From Daphnia pulex (Eukaryota > Arthropoda > Branchiopoda > Diplostraca > Daphniidae): 64,000 bases of DNA. This document shows, piece after piece, positions 22,938 through 35,590 of this stretch. Positions within the stretch are counted from its first letter, which is position 1. Each line of letters begins with the position of its first letter. The notes below the pieces were generated by a model. The model was not told where the DNA came from, did not search any database, and saw only the letters and a list, made by a program, of their open reading frames with translations. Made by a program: the position numbers and the translations under genes. The DNA lies in the NCBI RefSeq assembly GCF_021134715.1, contig NC_060018.1, positions 9,565,501 through 9,629,500 on the forward strand. The letters are read 5' to 3'.

Positions 22938-23750
22938 GGGGAGAGTCGGCAAAGTTGACATTTTTTTTAGTTTTTGAGCCCCTACTTCTTTATTTCTAAA
23001 TATTTTATATCCGCTAGACTTAGAAAAAAGGAAAAAATAGCTATCAGAAGCATATTTTTAGTTTATGGCAAATTGCTTAGTTTAAAACCAAAAGCGCTTT
23101 GAAAATTAAGGGGGGTGTGACGAGTCGCGGGGCAACATGCTCATGTACAGTATCTTCCATAAAAATCCGAACACAATTTTTTTACACAGCCCAGTTTAAT
23201 GTATTTTCTTTTTTATTTATTTTCAAGACTTTATATTATGTGTAGAATTAATTTTTTTACAAAGTTCATTTATTAGAATTAAGAAAAAAATGCCGAAATA
23301 TTTTTTAAAAATAAAGAAAGAGACGAAGGTGTTCAAATTTTTATTGAAGATACTGTACGTGGGGTAGAACGGCCCATGTATTCTTATAGGCAAAAAGAAC
23401 CCCTGGTGATGGCGTCATCAACTAAATTTTCCAAAAAATTTCCCTCCTATACCTAGCCCAGCAACACAATTTTTCCCTAGAAAAGGTGTCTTGGTTATTA
23501 TCGCGTTTTTAAGCAACAATTTAGTCAATAAAAATAAATAAATATTGGTTTTCGAAAGAGGAAAGAATTTCCTTTTAGAAACTTGTTTAAAAATTAATTT
23601 TAAGTTAACTAGGGAATTCCACAAAAGAAAACGAAATGGACAACACGATTTAAGAGCCAAAAACTATTTTGCTTGTTGTTCCAATACTACTTGGACTATT
23701 TCAGTATTTTTTAAAACTATCAATCCACGATTCGAGTAGACCGAAATCAT
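22938..23750. mobile_element. TA-flanked MITE family, copy 2, interrupted
   Basis: Left end GGGGAGAGTCGGCAAAGTTG after TA at 22,936. The interior matches 14,820-15,400, including TTTTTGAGCCC, AAAAGCGCTTTGAAAAT and GGCGTCATCAACTAAATTT. A 208-bp mariner-type element is nested in it. The right end is not recognisable. The part from 23,418 onward is shared with unit B. Confidence 0.6.
23148..23355. mobile_element. Mariner-type MITE nested in another MITE
   Basis: The empty site (CATGTACG, near 15,009) is split here by 208 bases flanked by TA (23,146-23,147 and 23,356-23,357). The ends are inverted: CAGTATCTTCCATAAAAATC on the left and the complement CAGTATCTTCAATAAAAATT on the right. No transposase. 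The TA target and the sister empty site make this call strong. Confidence 0.85.
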
Positions 23751-24474
23751 GGCACGGTTTTTCATATCTAAATCTGGACAAGGCCTTTAAATTATGAAAA
23801 AATGTATTCCTGTTCGTCTCTGCACACCGGATTTGCCTGCGTTTGCAGAAAGACAAAATTCCTATCCGTTTAGGAGATATTCAGCTTTAAAATTCGATTT
23901 TTTTAAAGTATCAGAAATTTGGGGGACTTTCGCATCGCTTTTCTCCTGAAAAGCAGGGAGCTATAGAAAAAACTAATTTTCTGAAAAGGTTCATCTCTAT
24001 CCCAGCCACAAAAATCCCGAAGGAATTTTCTTTCAAGATTTGATTGGTTGAATTATCATCAATTTACTGAAAGGCTCATTTAGCAATTTTCCTTCGCTGC
24101 CAGGCAACCATTTTTGTACTCTCCTCTCAGATCTTATCTTTTTAGACCTATAGAAATATGATTTCGATAAATATGAAGTCCGGGTTAATTTTTATAGGTC
24201 TAAAATGAAGGCCAATAGATAAGAGCTTCTGCTGGCTTACTGAACGGAAAAACAGCTTTTCAGCAGTCTAGACTGCCTCGTTTCAAGGTGAGATGTAGCA
24301 TAGGGTGCATACAATGCGTATTGTTCCGATTTTCACAAAATTTCTTTTTTTCTTGCTTAATTTTCATCTAGGAAAATTGAAATGTGTTTTCGTAACCCTC
24401 GATTTTCCCTTTTATCACGCTAGAAGTACCTTTTTCGCCCAATTTTAAAACTTTTTTTAAGTAAAACTTTTAAG
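23751..24474. other. Unit tail without a recognised gene
   Basis: Shared with 42,480-43,374. It contains CCGTTTAGGAGATAT and GGACTTTCGCATCGCTTTTC. Unit B has about 140 additional bases near 43,124-43,270. I see neither a gene nor clear element ends. Confidence 0.4.
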
Positions 24475-24690
24475 TCATAACCAGTGGGAACTATTCTTTC
24501 TTTCGAAATAAAAACGATTTTTAATAAAAATTCCGTGCCACGACCGAACGTCTGACTCTTGTATCCGTAGCTTGTAGCTATAACAACTATAACAACTTTT
24601 AAAATTTATTATAACCATTTTCCCAATTGTTGAGTCCCCATCATCTATCAGACAATCTAAAAACATTAAACCTACTATAAATTTCCCCAA
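24475..24690 (-). pseudogene. Unrecognised ORF across the A/B junction
   Basis: Minus frame with KFIVGLMFLDCLIDDGDSTI and GKMVIINFKSCYSCYSYKLR. It continues upstream, after a TAG, into a frame containing LSNTLEI. It spans the point where window position 1 is repeated, so unit-to-unit junctions lie within continuous ancestral sequence. Not recognised. Confidence 0.3.
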
Positions 24691-26639
24691 ACTAAAAATA
24701 CTTTCAATGTCCCATTTTATTTCAAGTCCTTGTCCTTAAATTTCTAAAGTATTTGACAGGTTCTCGTTTTTCGAATGTAAAAACAGGCAAACAATGAGAT
24801 CTTCTTTTTGCGTCACAAAACCTATTTTATAATCAACAAAAAATACTTTTCGATGGCACCTTTCCAATTTCTGGTAGTACAAACATATACATTATAAATA
24901 ATATCGAGACCTTTTCTACTGTAAAACAATGTCACACACTCATTCTTTTAAGGTTCTCGAAACGCACCGAAGCTCAGTGCGAAATGCGTCACCACTCGAA
25001 TGCGAGTGATAATAGCTCGAAACTCGAGTGATAATTGTTCGATTACCCATACTCGAACCGTTCGAGTTAGTAATTTTGATACAATAAAAGATTGATGACA
25101 TGTGAGAAATGAACTCAGGTCTCTCGCATTCCCGTCAGAGCTTCTTCCGATGGACCATTCTAGATGTTCTACGATAGAAACTTATACATTTACATTCATT
25201 CTTTTGGGGTTGGGACTTAGAAATATTTCGCAAAATAAAAATTTTTCCATGGTTCGGTTATTTTACTTTTGCAGTTGGGACTTCAAAAATTTTCAAGACT
25301 GTAAATTTTCCCTTACTTCGAATTACCACGAGTTTTTCGCAGCCCGCTAGTTTTATTATCACACAATATGATACATTTCTAAATTACTTTTGGGGTTGGG
25401 ACTTTAAAAAAAATTTCAGATTTTAAATTTTTCATATAGTTTGGTAGTCATACTTTTGCAGTTTGGACTTATAAATTTTTCGAGATTGATAGTTTTTCAT
25501 TATAATAAATGAAGTTTTTCGCACCGAACTTCGTGTACGTTTAACTGTTCGAGTGACCTACCCGAAATCTCGAGTAAGTTTAAGGCTAGTTCAGCGTACT
25601 CGAAGAGATAACCGAAAGGGCTTCGGTGCGCCAGGGTAACCGAACTCGGGTATGGAACTCGAAGATCGGTGTAGGGTGTAAAACCCTTTGAGTACGCTAA
25701 TGGTAATCGAAGGCATTCTCGAAGAGACCCTACCCGGTCTTCGAGTACCCAAAAAGAATGAGAGTGAAAATTTCAGAAAATTAATTTCAAACGCATTTCA
25801 GAGGTGAAAGAATTCAGAAAATAATTAACTGAGGTTCTATCAGATTGTTTCATTTCGTGAGCTTTCTCTGCTTTTTCGCGACCAATTCAAGAGGGGTCAT
25901 TTTTTTCATGAGAAGAAGAGTAATAAAAGAAAAAGAAGTGTGTGGAAATTTAGCTCCTAGGGTAAAACCATAGATAAAGAAGACTGGTTTCGCATGTGCT
26001 ATCCTTTTAGCCCTATCCCTACTGACCCCGAGCTCCCGTATCGATTGTAGTGCCTCTAGCGGATAAACTGCTGTACTGCACCATGGCTACGAAGGGTGTT
26101 GCAGACGAAGATTGATTTATTTCTGTTTTTTTTTCAAATTCTTTGCTAACGTTTTAAAAATCCCAAGTGGTTTTTCCATAAAAATTTCTATGATAAGTTG
26201 CATTTAATTGTTATATTGTTTGCTTATAAATTTTCATGTTGTAAAGTGATGATTGCTATTAATAAAATGAAGGTAAGAAATGAGAAACATTGTTTGGACA
26301 TTGATTTATTGAAATCGTTGAATGGGTATATCTTAGTCAATTTTCGTATATATTTCATTTCTTCTTCATTAATCATTATCAATTGCCTAGTCTTTTTTTT
26401 TCATTTGGATAACGAGGCATATGATGGTATGGGTCACAAAGGTTTAACCAAGATAAATTATTGCATATTCTTCATTTGGATCATATGGAATGGGATATGA
26501 TGGGGGATATATTTGACATATGTGCCAAACCGCCAAGGTAATTAAATGCTACAGTGCCCTAGCCTTGAATTATTGAAAAAGAGTTTGATTAGATTACAAT
26601 CTAACCCTTTACACTTTCATAATTATTTACCTTAGAGCT

Positions 26640-27060
26640 TGGACACATTTACCCTGCAAACACATTACCTGACCTATTGGAACTATCAGTGATCTCAGAG
26701 TATTCACGGGGCTGGCAGAATAGATAAAATATGAGTGTACCTGCAAAAAATGAATCTGTTATTTGATGCTTTAAATTTAAACATTTATGTTTCAAAGTAC
26801 CATTATTTGAAGCTTTGGAAATGGGAGGCTGACGAATTCCAGTGCTCAGATATTGGAATGCATTTACATGTTCCACCCCTAAGATAACAATTTTGGTATT
26901 ATTTTGACCATGCCTTGTAATGAAATATGCAATGATGAAATGACATGAAAACTTGGAATAATTTACCATTATTAGAAGATTTGGAAGTGAGAGCTTGACG
27001 ATTTTCTTTGTTGGAATCAGAAAATGGGTTATATTTCCTTGGCCAACCTGTAAATAACAA
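26640..27060 (-). pseudogene. Unrecognised exon-like pair with a repeated motif, unit B
   Basis: Copy of the exon-like pair at 2,010-2,430. Both peptide motifs are readable on the minus strand, with the open frames interrupted between them. The near-identity of A and B means that conservation here is no evidence for coding, because the whole block was duplicated recently. Confidence 0.25.
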
Positions 27061-27400
27061 CAGTAATATTGTGTTACATGCTTTGATTATTAAAAAAAAA
27101 ATACGTTTTAAGCTTGAGAACAATTAAGAGATTCAGCAAGAGGATCAACAGGATAGCTTGTGTGAAAACTGTTAATACTTTGGAAACATACCACAATCTT
27201 TTTGTTTTGGCACCAGCAGCCCAATTCTATGATTTCCATCATCATCAGAAAGGAAACAATATACAAAGCTTATCTTTTTCTGTCGGCAACAACATTTCTT
27301 TTGCAAAATTGAAAATTCACGACGTCGAGGACTCTACGAACTGCCACGAACAATGACGGGCGGTTGGCGAGCAGGAAACAGAACGTAGAGATGAAAACGT

Positions 27401-27414
27401 ACACTAGAGGGCAG
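27401..27414 (+). promoter_or_regulatory. CTCF-like motif
   Basis: ACACTAGAGGGCAG resembles the animal CTCF core CCASYAGRKGGCR with one mismatch at the first base. Its flank GTAGAGATGAAAACG recurs at 2,762 and, diverged, at 19,090, so it may simply be part of a dispersed repeat. Whether this genome's CTCF binds here is unknown. Confidence 0.25.
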
Positions 27415-28126
27415 GACAAGTAATACGGGGTTGGATAAATCGGAGGAAGGGTAGCAAGAATGTTGGCGACAGTTGGCCATGTTCATTTTCTTATGACGAG
27501 CATCAACCAGTGGTCTTTGTCTATGGTAAAACTATAACTGTTAACTTTCTCTGTAAACCAAACCGACGGTGCAGCTTTCTAAATAGGCGCAAACGTTAAC
27601 GTACTACGAAAACGTAGTAACTAAAAAATAGAAACGAAAACAAAATAAAAAAGAGACCAGAAATTAACAAACAAGGGAAAAAAATATAACATTAATTTTT
27701 ATATTGCCACGGTTTTTATATGTAGAGCTGTTTGGCATCTTTTTTTACATTTGAATAGATCGTGCTACTGAGCAGTTGAAGTAACTTTATGCCTGCCAGT
27801 AGAGCTTCAGGCATTGCCCCTCGCTTTGTCTGACTTTGCCGGACCCATCCGATCTAGCGATGTCGAGTACTCGTCGTCTCTACTCGATACCAGGAGTACC
27901 CGGGTGAAATCGATTACTACCCGTTTACCTGGGTGCAACTCAAGTAGATCGAGTATGTGCTAAATAATTGAAAAAAAAGTAATTTTTGATGCAACAATAA
28001 AATAAAATAAAGAAAAACAAATTACATAAAGAAACGAAAATAAAAGTAACTTTAAATACCAATAAAAGAATTTTGACATGCCGCGGAAATAATATTCAGC
28101 AGTTTTAACCTAAATAATTGCGGGAA

Positions 28127-28409
28127 TTATACTCGGGTCTCGGGAGTTGCCTTGCTGCCTTGCGTAAAAGTGTTTGAAAAGTCTGCTTCCTTGACAACAG
28201 CCATCGTGTCGTCTGCCCAACGTGACTCGTTTTGTTGCGTTGTGTGGTGTGGAATTTCCCACCCTATATATGTAAACAAGCAGAAGACAACTGTCAAAAC
28301 AAAATGTGATGACAACCGACTTAAAAACAGAAGTCCCCAGGCCATTAATTGTATCCCAATGGCAACCCCGGGTACCAAGTATAATTTTCTCAACCTGGCA
28401 ATTTTTTAG
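28127..28409. other. Block open on both strands, unit B
   Basis: Copy of 3,504-3,786. The minus frame (28,127-28,393) and plus frame (28,152-28,409) are both intact, with a few changes relative to A. No function can be assigned. Confidence 0.2.
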
Positions 28410-28988
28410 AAGGGGGTGACGCTGTCAGTTATTTTTAATAAGGCATTGTCTCTCCTTATCTCTGTCCGTGGTTCCACCAACACGAGTGAAAGTATGAATC
28501 ATTGGATATTACAATTGTGATTGTAAGGTTAGCCATCAGCCAAAACAATACAAGCCTAAATTCGTGAAAAAGGGGTCTCTGCTTAACATTCTAGTTTATT
28601 TTTTATTTTTTAAGAAACAACGAGGACAACATTCAAAGTCAAAATAATTTATTATTACGTATTATTCTTAAGGCTTGGTGCAGCATAAGTCCAGGCTGTA
28701 GCGGCGGCTTGTCTGGGGTTGAGGGAGATCCGGTCCGGCTGGGACGAGTGCTGACTCGGGGGTTGCTGAATCCGCGTGTTGCCTGGTGTGACGATGAGGG
28801 ATGACGTCGGGCAGTGCCGGTCGTGACGTCAGGGAGTGATGTCCTTGGTGGCAGCCATCCTGAGGTGGTTGGGGCTACCGCCGGGGCATAAGATAAAATG
28901 TGACATAAGTAATTGAAACAAAATTGCAACTTAAAAGAAAATTTGGTGAGCTTGAGGCGCGCTCACTCTGAGGGACTGAGTGGAAAGC

Positions 28989-30645
28989 TTAGAGCACGCT
29001 CGCGTTTGGTGGTGAGTGATGCCCGACTCTGGCAGTGGCTGCAGCTGACTTCCTATTGTCAGTCTCCATGCATGCTCCCAAAATAATTTTATTAAATGTA
29101 TTCACTTTGTCGGCATAAACGTGATGGCCGTTGCCACCAATTACCTGAATGAAGACCTCTTTATTTAAAAATTGAACTGAAAAAAATAAAAACAGACGCT
29201 TACATGGAGGTTGACAGTGGATCCGTTTCTTCTCTCCTTCACAATCCGGCCCGGCTCCCTTACAATCCACGAGTTCGCTCCGTAGATGAAAGTTATCGGA
29301 ATTCCTGGCTCTAGTGCTGGAAGGCGGTTCTCCATGGGATGTTTGGCACATTGAAAACCACTTCCCATCTATGCATCGAATAATAAAAATACAAGTTTTT
29401 ATTAGAAAAGAAATCTTAATGTTAATACGAACTACTAACTATTGTATGAATGAAGCACGTTTCTCCCGTGAAATTGAAAATATTAATTCAAAGAAAACTT
29501 TTTAGCCAATTGTTGAATGAAATTATTTTAATTTTAAACGTTCTTACGATGGACTTTGTGCGTTGCAACAATAAAGATATTGAGAAATGTTCTCATGAGC
29601 ATATTCGACTGCTCCAGAAAATTTCTGAGAGAGGTATTTAGAACCTTTACATGATAGTTTTGGCCCTGTTTAGAAGATCAAAATTGATTATAAGTAAGAT
29701 AAAAATAAGCTGAATTACACAAGTCTACTAGCTATGTAAACCAACCTAAGCGTTCAGACAATCGGAGGGCCGACAGGGGGTAAAAAGTCCTGTGAGAAAT
29801 TTGAATGGCTTCAACCAAAATGGAATGTTTCCGTTGGCCTTTTCAGTAGGGAACCCCCAAGGGTCTACCAGCACAAGGTGTGAAACTCGTTAGGGATGCT
29901 GTAGGGCGTAAGCCGAAACGATAACACCTCCCATGCTAGTAAAATACAGTTATTACATTACCATTCGAATTACTTTATCAATATTGCATTATACCTGTGT
30001 CCAACAAGAACAAATCTTTGGATCCCAACACCTTCGTTACCCAAGCCTCAATGGATTTAACCATTTGCCTTTAGGCTTCTACAGCATCACTGCTGAACGT
30101 GCAGCAGGAATTATTTGTTTGGCAAATAGTGTTTGAGCGAACTCGACGAATGCAAGATTTCTTGCTTCCTTTTTCTTTTCTGCCAGTTTGTGGACGCATG
30201 TCTTATCTGAAATGTTAAAAGAAAATAAGATAACAATTTTTTTTTTTAATATTTAAACATTTTCTTACTTTGCCCCTATATTGGGTACTGCAGTGTGCAT
30301 TGGTAACGTCTAGGTGTACCAGTTTGCAGGAATAGAACGACCTCCTTGGTCGTCCACTGGATCCAAAACCTGGAATAATATTGCACCGTATGAAACAATT
30401 ATAATCTAAAACAAAGATGTAACAATATTTACCCAAAAGATCAATTGCTTAAACTGGCCTGTTTTTAGCAAGTTCATCTAGGTTCAGGACCCATAATCCC
30501 AATGCAGAGAGGAATCCATGGATTAACACCACTGGTGTTCCTTTTCCATGTTTGTTAGCCGTCAAGGTCCAAATAAGGTTATCTGCATTATCTTCAACGC
30601 ATCTCCCAATGTTAACATAGTTAACGTCATACTCAGATGTTATGC
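28989..30645 (-). pseudogene. ABHD4/5-like alpha/beta hydrolase pseudogene, copy B
   Basis: Same exon series as copy A, more compact because the PDZ block is absent (junction near 29,905). The first exon keeps the Trp codon that is a stop in A and C, but the Tyr codon of PVYAIDLLG is TAA at 30,451-30,449. The VSHL exon has TAA at 29,892-29,890. It shares with the other copies the TAA at 30,073-30,071 and the lost acceptor before the GETCFIHTIV segment. The last exon, with HVYAD, runs to 28,989. It cannot make a full hydrolase. Confidence 0.85.
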
Positions 30646-31324
30646 CTAAAAGACATAAAGATAATTAAATAGTTAAATTGTGAATAACTGTAAAGTGTCA
30701 TCTTTATCTTGCAGAATTTTATTTTCAAAAAGTCTAAGGTTATCCATTGATGAAATCAAAAGATTCTTAGTTGTAAAATCAATCAAAATTGAAGAAAAAT
30801 CAAGAAGACGAGCATCGACAAAACCTATATATGTTGAATTTGAATTAAAATTCAGAACCGTTTCGCTATCTATAGTATAAGGATGGAATCAAATTCAATG
30901 TAGTTTCTAGAAAAAATTCCAGTTTTGAAGAAAAAGTTTCATTATTCTTCATTGCTACCTGAACTAGCAAAAGTTCAAATTTTCAGTCGACAAGAGAAGT
31001 TGTGAGTAAATATAGCCCAGTTTTTTCCTACATGTCCCATGTTTGCCAGAGATAAAAGTGGAGATAAAAATCTTTGAGACTTGAGAAAAAATAGCCCATT
31101 TTCTAGACTTTTGCGTTTTTTAATTATGTGTATATCACAAAGTTAGAGAAATATTTATTAAGTATTGTAATAGAATTCCTTATTGCTTTTCTTACTAAGA
31201 AGAGCAATTCTAAGAAGTTTTCTTCTAGACTTCTTTGGGAGGAACTTTTGGGTTATAACCAACGCGAGCAAAAAAAACCGGTTCATTGAGAGACGGATCT
31301 TTGTCGAATAAAATTGACGACCAG

Positions 31325-32059
31325 TAAGGATGAGACAATGGCGATGAAATGATTATGTTTGAGAACCCAAAAACCTGGTACTGCTTGGGAAGTCCCATCA
31401 GTTTGAGAAGTAAATTGCAGTTTTGGCCAAAATGAATTTGAAAAATTATTAGTCAAGAGCAAAATACAATCTGAGTCAGATGGATCCCATTTAGATCACG
31501 AGGGACACAGGTGCGTATAAAAATAACTAGTTTTTATCATAAAGCCCGCTAATTATTCTTTATGCTCAAGGCAACGCGTCGAGCCTGAACCCCAAATTGT
31601 TTATTCCTTGGATCGCAAAAAATCCAAACCAGATTCATTGCTCAGTGGATGACATGTTGAAGCTTTCCGTATTGAAAAATCTCCAATCATAAAGACGCCT
31701 CCGTTATTCAAGAGAACGTTGATATTGATTTCATAAATTGGAAACTGACTTTGGCTGATATAGAAACGCGTTACGTTGGAACAAGTACGGATGCATCGAC
31801 TGTCGTAAAACGTGATGAAGACCAAATGCGGTCTAAACAGAAAAATGCGACCATACTCGATTATGTCTACGTGATTAAAAACGATAACGGACTCCATTCC
31901 GTCCAATTCGATTACAAATTGAAGCGTTTAGCCCAAGGTCGTTTAAGATGTTCATCGCTTCAATATAAAATCGCAGCCTTGGATGTACCCATTGGCATAT
32001 TTTTAAGAATGTCACGGTGTTTCCGCATTTACGTCCTCTGGACAATCATTGAAAGGTAA
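31325..32059 (+). pseudogene. Unrecognised spliced coding-like piece, unit B
   Basis: Copy of 7,975-8,720, with the same donor (GACACAG before GTGCGT near 31,512). The frame from ADIETRYVGTS is open at 31,751-32,059 with substitutions (T for M, E for D, HSVQF for PSVQL). It ends 17 codons earlier than in A. Confidence 0.35.
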
Positions 32060-32538
32060 CTTTACGTTTGAGAGGAGCAAAAAATTTTGCTTCCTGTTAT
32101 CTAATCGACCTGGCGGTGATGATGGAGTCAACCTGACGGGAGCAGACACGGTAGTATTTTTATAATACGATAAGAAATTTTATAATACCGAACATGAAGA
32201 TAAAGATACTCCTAGTCTTCAGAAACCAATGCAAGTGGGCTAAGAAGCCGTTAAAACGGAGTTGGTTGAAGAAGCGGCCACCACCGCAGCCACTGTCAAG
32301 AGTGAGGAAAACATGAACGCACCGCTGTCAAGAGTGAAGAAAACACGACCGCCGGAATGATACCAGTTACAGCTGAAGTCAGCCTTTTTCTGAGGCAGGA
32401 AAAAGAGGCACAAGGAGCTCTTCCGGCTCTTTGGTTCATTCTCTTCCCCTGCACCCAATGCGATCGCGATTCATCCGCCAACCAGGGCAAGAATCGTTTA
32501 GGCTTGTACGGCTAAGCCAGCGCAATCACGATAATTGC

Positions 32539-32912
32539 GCCGCTGCAACTCAGCCTCTCATCAAAGTGGTCGATAATTTATGCACGCTCACCAATTCACC
32601 CGACTTTGCCTCCATCCTTGTTAAAATTTCACCAACCGCCCGCCAGTACCAAAAACCCTATACTTCAGTCGGTAAAACCAATTTTTAAATTCCTTGAAAA
32701 ATTCCATGACAAAATGTTTACATCTAAATTTTTTTTGTTCCTGGTAAATCCATCGTTGATGATTTGTGCTCGATGATTTTGGCAGCCAAATCGCTGGCCC
32801 TCAACCCCAAAGATCCACCCACTGTCTGCCATATCTTCGTCAAAGACGTGGAATCTGCATCGGGTAAGAGCATTAACGATCCGGGAATGTTTTACTTGAA
32901 GGATCCAGCCAA
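32539..32912 (+). pseudogene. Talin rod fragment, copy B
   Basis: Same two pieces as in unit A. Here the second exon is clean: GKSIVDDLCSMILAAKSLAL then NPKDPPTV and, after about 20 more residues, SGKSINDPGMFYLKDPAK, ending before GTAAGA at 32,913. The first exon ends at 32,671 before GTAAAA. The acceptor reads CTG before GTAAATCC, so it has lost its AG. Upstream, near 32,255-32,330, a frame with EEAATTAATVKS may be another talin piece. The rest of talin, normally over 2,500 residues, is absent. Confidence 0.75.
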
Positions 32913-33434
32913 GGTAAGATTTTCCGCATCCAAACATGCAATAAGCCCCCTTTGCTATAGCTTTCCTTTTGATCCTTAATGGAATCCCCGACAGTAAATG
33001 CTACATTTTTCAAAACAAATTTCAAAAAATTTTGTTTTGTCTTTATCATCAAACAACACTTTTTTTGTTTTTTAAAGAGATTCACAACGCCTGGGTTCCC
33101 CCTTTTTGAGACCATATAGTTTATTTTTCTAAAAAAAAAGATTTTTGTTATGAATTAAAAGCACACGTCTGCAGTTTGAGATGTGAACAGATAAAATGAA
33201 TGAAAAAAATTATTATTAAATGTAAAGTTGACGCCAATTCACGCTCTTGATCTCAGGGATACCGCAGATGGTTTGAAAAAGCCAGTAGTAGGTAAAAAAG
33301 AGCAGATTTTTCACTTTTTATGAATCACATAAAGATCACTTATATGAAGATTGGTTTGAGATAAATTGATCTCCCACCTTTCAGAACAGGGTAACTTCCT
33401 CTAAAAGTACGATAATTAGACTCAAATTATACAA

Positions 33435-33845
33435 TCAAATTGTCTCACAAAAAATTTCACTAATCAATAACACCCTCCCCGCCCCCTCTAGTAATACATA
33501 AAAAAATGCACGGAACCACCAGAAAATTGTTTTTGGACCGAAACTCGCCATAATAATATCCACAAGGAACGTCATGTAAGCCAAGAATGAATCGAATTTA
33601 TATATTCTGAAAGGATATTTGTTTCCACTAAACACATTGAAGTAGAAATCCTTCCACTGTTGGGGTGTACTGCAGCACAAAGGGTTTATATTGGTCTCTT
33701 CAATTGCACGAAAAAATTCTTCCTTAGAAAAGAACGTGTTGAATGGAATGGTTGCAAATCCTTTGTTTGTCTTTAACAGTTCCATGGCAAAAAAAGAAAA
33801 GATTGCAGGGAAGAACCTCGAATTTTCGGCATAAAGTACAAACAT
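33435..33845 (-). pseudogene. Unrecognised hydrophobic ORF, unit B
   Basis: 136-codon minus frame, the most open copy. It has an N-terminal part with ENSRFFPAIFSFFAMELLK, a central NPLCCSTPQQWKDFYFNVFS, and a C-terminal stretch with two hydrophobic segments (FLAYMTFLVDIIMASF and IFWWFRAFFYVLL). It may be one exon of a membrane-associated enzyme. The acyl-CoA reductase idea is a guess. The first Met is preceded by CAG and could follow a splice acceptor. Confidence 0.35.
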
Positions 33846-34399
33846 TGCCTGAATTTTTTTTTAACCAAATAGTTTTTGGATTTAAATAAAATCAATTATA
33901 TATTTCGAAATGGAATGGGCTTAGAGTAAAATAAGCCAGATGGAACAGAAGAATTTTAATCCTTGTTCCGGGGAGATATTTTCCCAGAATGCAATCCAAC
34001 AGGTAAAATGTTGAGAGATTATGGGATTTTCAACGACAGCGTATAAATCCACGAATGGAGTATCTAGCATCGACAAAAGTTTCAAATATGCAATAAACTT
34101 TTGTCGTAAATTTTTTGTTGATTTCTCCTTTTTCTGTCATACTATACCCTAATAATTATAGCGCCATTATTCTGCTCTCAAATTACTTATCAACTATTTT
34201 TTGCATTGACAACATTGGACACGCTTAGAATTAACTAAGCTATAGTGATTATTCTTCCCTCAAGTTGCTTAAAATCAAAATAATTTAATTAAGCTAAACT
34301 ATTATTTTACCCTCAAGTTGTTAAGTATCCAAATTATTAAAGTGAGATGAAAATTAAACATTAGATAAAAATAGGAAAACTTAAAATTTGTAGTACAAT

Positions 34400-34829
34400 T
34401 ATTCGGCTCGAAAATGGTGGGTCGTGTCAGTTGCTTTATCTTCCAACAACTAAGAGATACTCGTTTGGAATCAGGCTGATTTGGTCCATTTTGAAGTTTG
34501 AATTTTCAAATGTAATATCCTTGGGTTGCACTGAAATTTATCGTTTAGTTTTCATTCTACACATACAAAATTAAAAAAAAAAGTTATTAGAAATCAAACC
34601 AAACAGAGATTACTCCATAACTGTATCTGCATACAGTAGGTTTTTCAACAATTTGTCTTTGGAATAGTAAACCACGTAATTTTTCAGTTTTCCTGTTTTC
34701 CGGATTGAATGAAACAGACGACATACCAACATCCGAAACTACATTGTAGTAAACCCAACATTCAGTGGCAATAGATGCGCTGCTCATACATATGCTATAG
34801 ATACAGCAATTGAACGCATATCTACGCAT
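34400..34829 (-). pseudogene. Unrecognised two-exon coding-like piece, unit B
   Basis: Copy of 11,060-11,400 with about 50 extra bases, so the first exon stays open longer (34,587-34,829; LLFQRQIVEKPTVCRYSYGV follows EKLRG). These residues are missing in A. The second exon carries several substitutions. Confidence 0.35.
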
Positions 34830-35119
34830 ATCTACGTTTTGTACGTTAATTTAACGACAAAAATGTAAAGACCAACGGACATCCATCAGTGGACACTTCA
34901 CATCACCGACATTCGGAAGAGGAGATGTTCGACATTGTTCTCGAGCAAGTATTGGTTGTTGTCAGGCGACTATTCGGCCCTTTGCTGGCAAAATCTTTGA
35001 AAGTGTTCATCTACCTAACTTACGTAACAAGGAAATGGACACAAATTTCTGTCGTGTAGAAAGAGTTTAGAGCCACTTTTCAATACCATTTTATTTATTC
35101 ATTCTAGTTTCAAACTTCA

Positions 35120-35516
35120 GGTGACTTTTGACGTAGTCCCCCAAAAATCACTGACTTTGACGTTGACGTTTGACGTTTTGGAAGCGTAAAAACCACAATT
35201 TGCCGTCAAAGTCAATAAAAATTATAACAACCTTTTATTTTTTTGTCTGGTAATTTTCTGTAACAACAGATGACCTTCTGATGTGTCAGCTAAATTTTCA
35301 GTTTAGTTTTTTTTCCAAATTGTCTTTAAAGTAGTATTTTGAAAAAAATTTGATCGAAATAAGGTAATGCAAAATGTCTAGTGTTAAGACATGACTTTTG
35401 ACGTAAGATTTTTTTGTTGACATTTGACGTTTTGACGTGGACTTTTTACGTGAGATATTCCCTTTATTTTTTACTTTGACGTTTTTTTTTAAACGTCAGT
35501 TTTTTTGGCTGACGAT
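35120..35516 (+). repeat. TGACGT motif cluster, unit B
   Basis: Copy of the cluster at 11,840, again with eight plus-strand TGACGT hexamers, including a tight triple near 35,158-35,177. One hexamer of A is lost and another gained, so the number is retained while positions drift. Confidence 0.6.
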
Positions 35517-35524
35517 TGGAACAA

Positions 35525-35590
35525 TTAAACGAACAATTAAACAACACGAATTAAACGAAAATTAACTTAATTTTCGTTTAATTCGTCTTA
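35525..35590. repeat. Short inverted repeat, unit B only
   Basis: CACGAATTAAACGAAAATTA is followed directly by a near-mirror TAATTTTCGTTTAATTCGT, giving a stem of about 18 bases. Unit A (about 12,255-12,275) has only CACGAATTAAA. This is a local inverted duplication in B. Confidence 0.6.

Larger units (their letters stand above)
1..24615. repeat. Segmental tandem duplication, unit A
   Basis: Position 1 onward matches 24,616 onward and 43,534 onward almost base for base. A and B align over A 1-14,073 with B 24,616-37,374, over A 16,250-18,555 with B 39,791-42,152, and over A 23,418-24,615 with B 42,157-43,533. The unit holds minus-strand ABHD4/5-like exons, plus-strand talin exons, copia pieces and many short elements. 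A alone has the PDZ block (5,288-6,566), the hAT-type insertion (13,472-13,694), segment 14,074-16,249 and segment 18,556-23,417. The left edge of the window falls inside the unit, so its true boundary cannot be seen. Confidence 0.93.
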
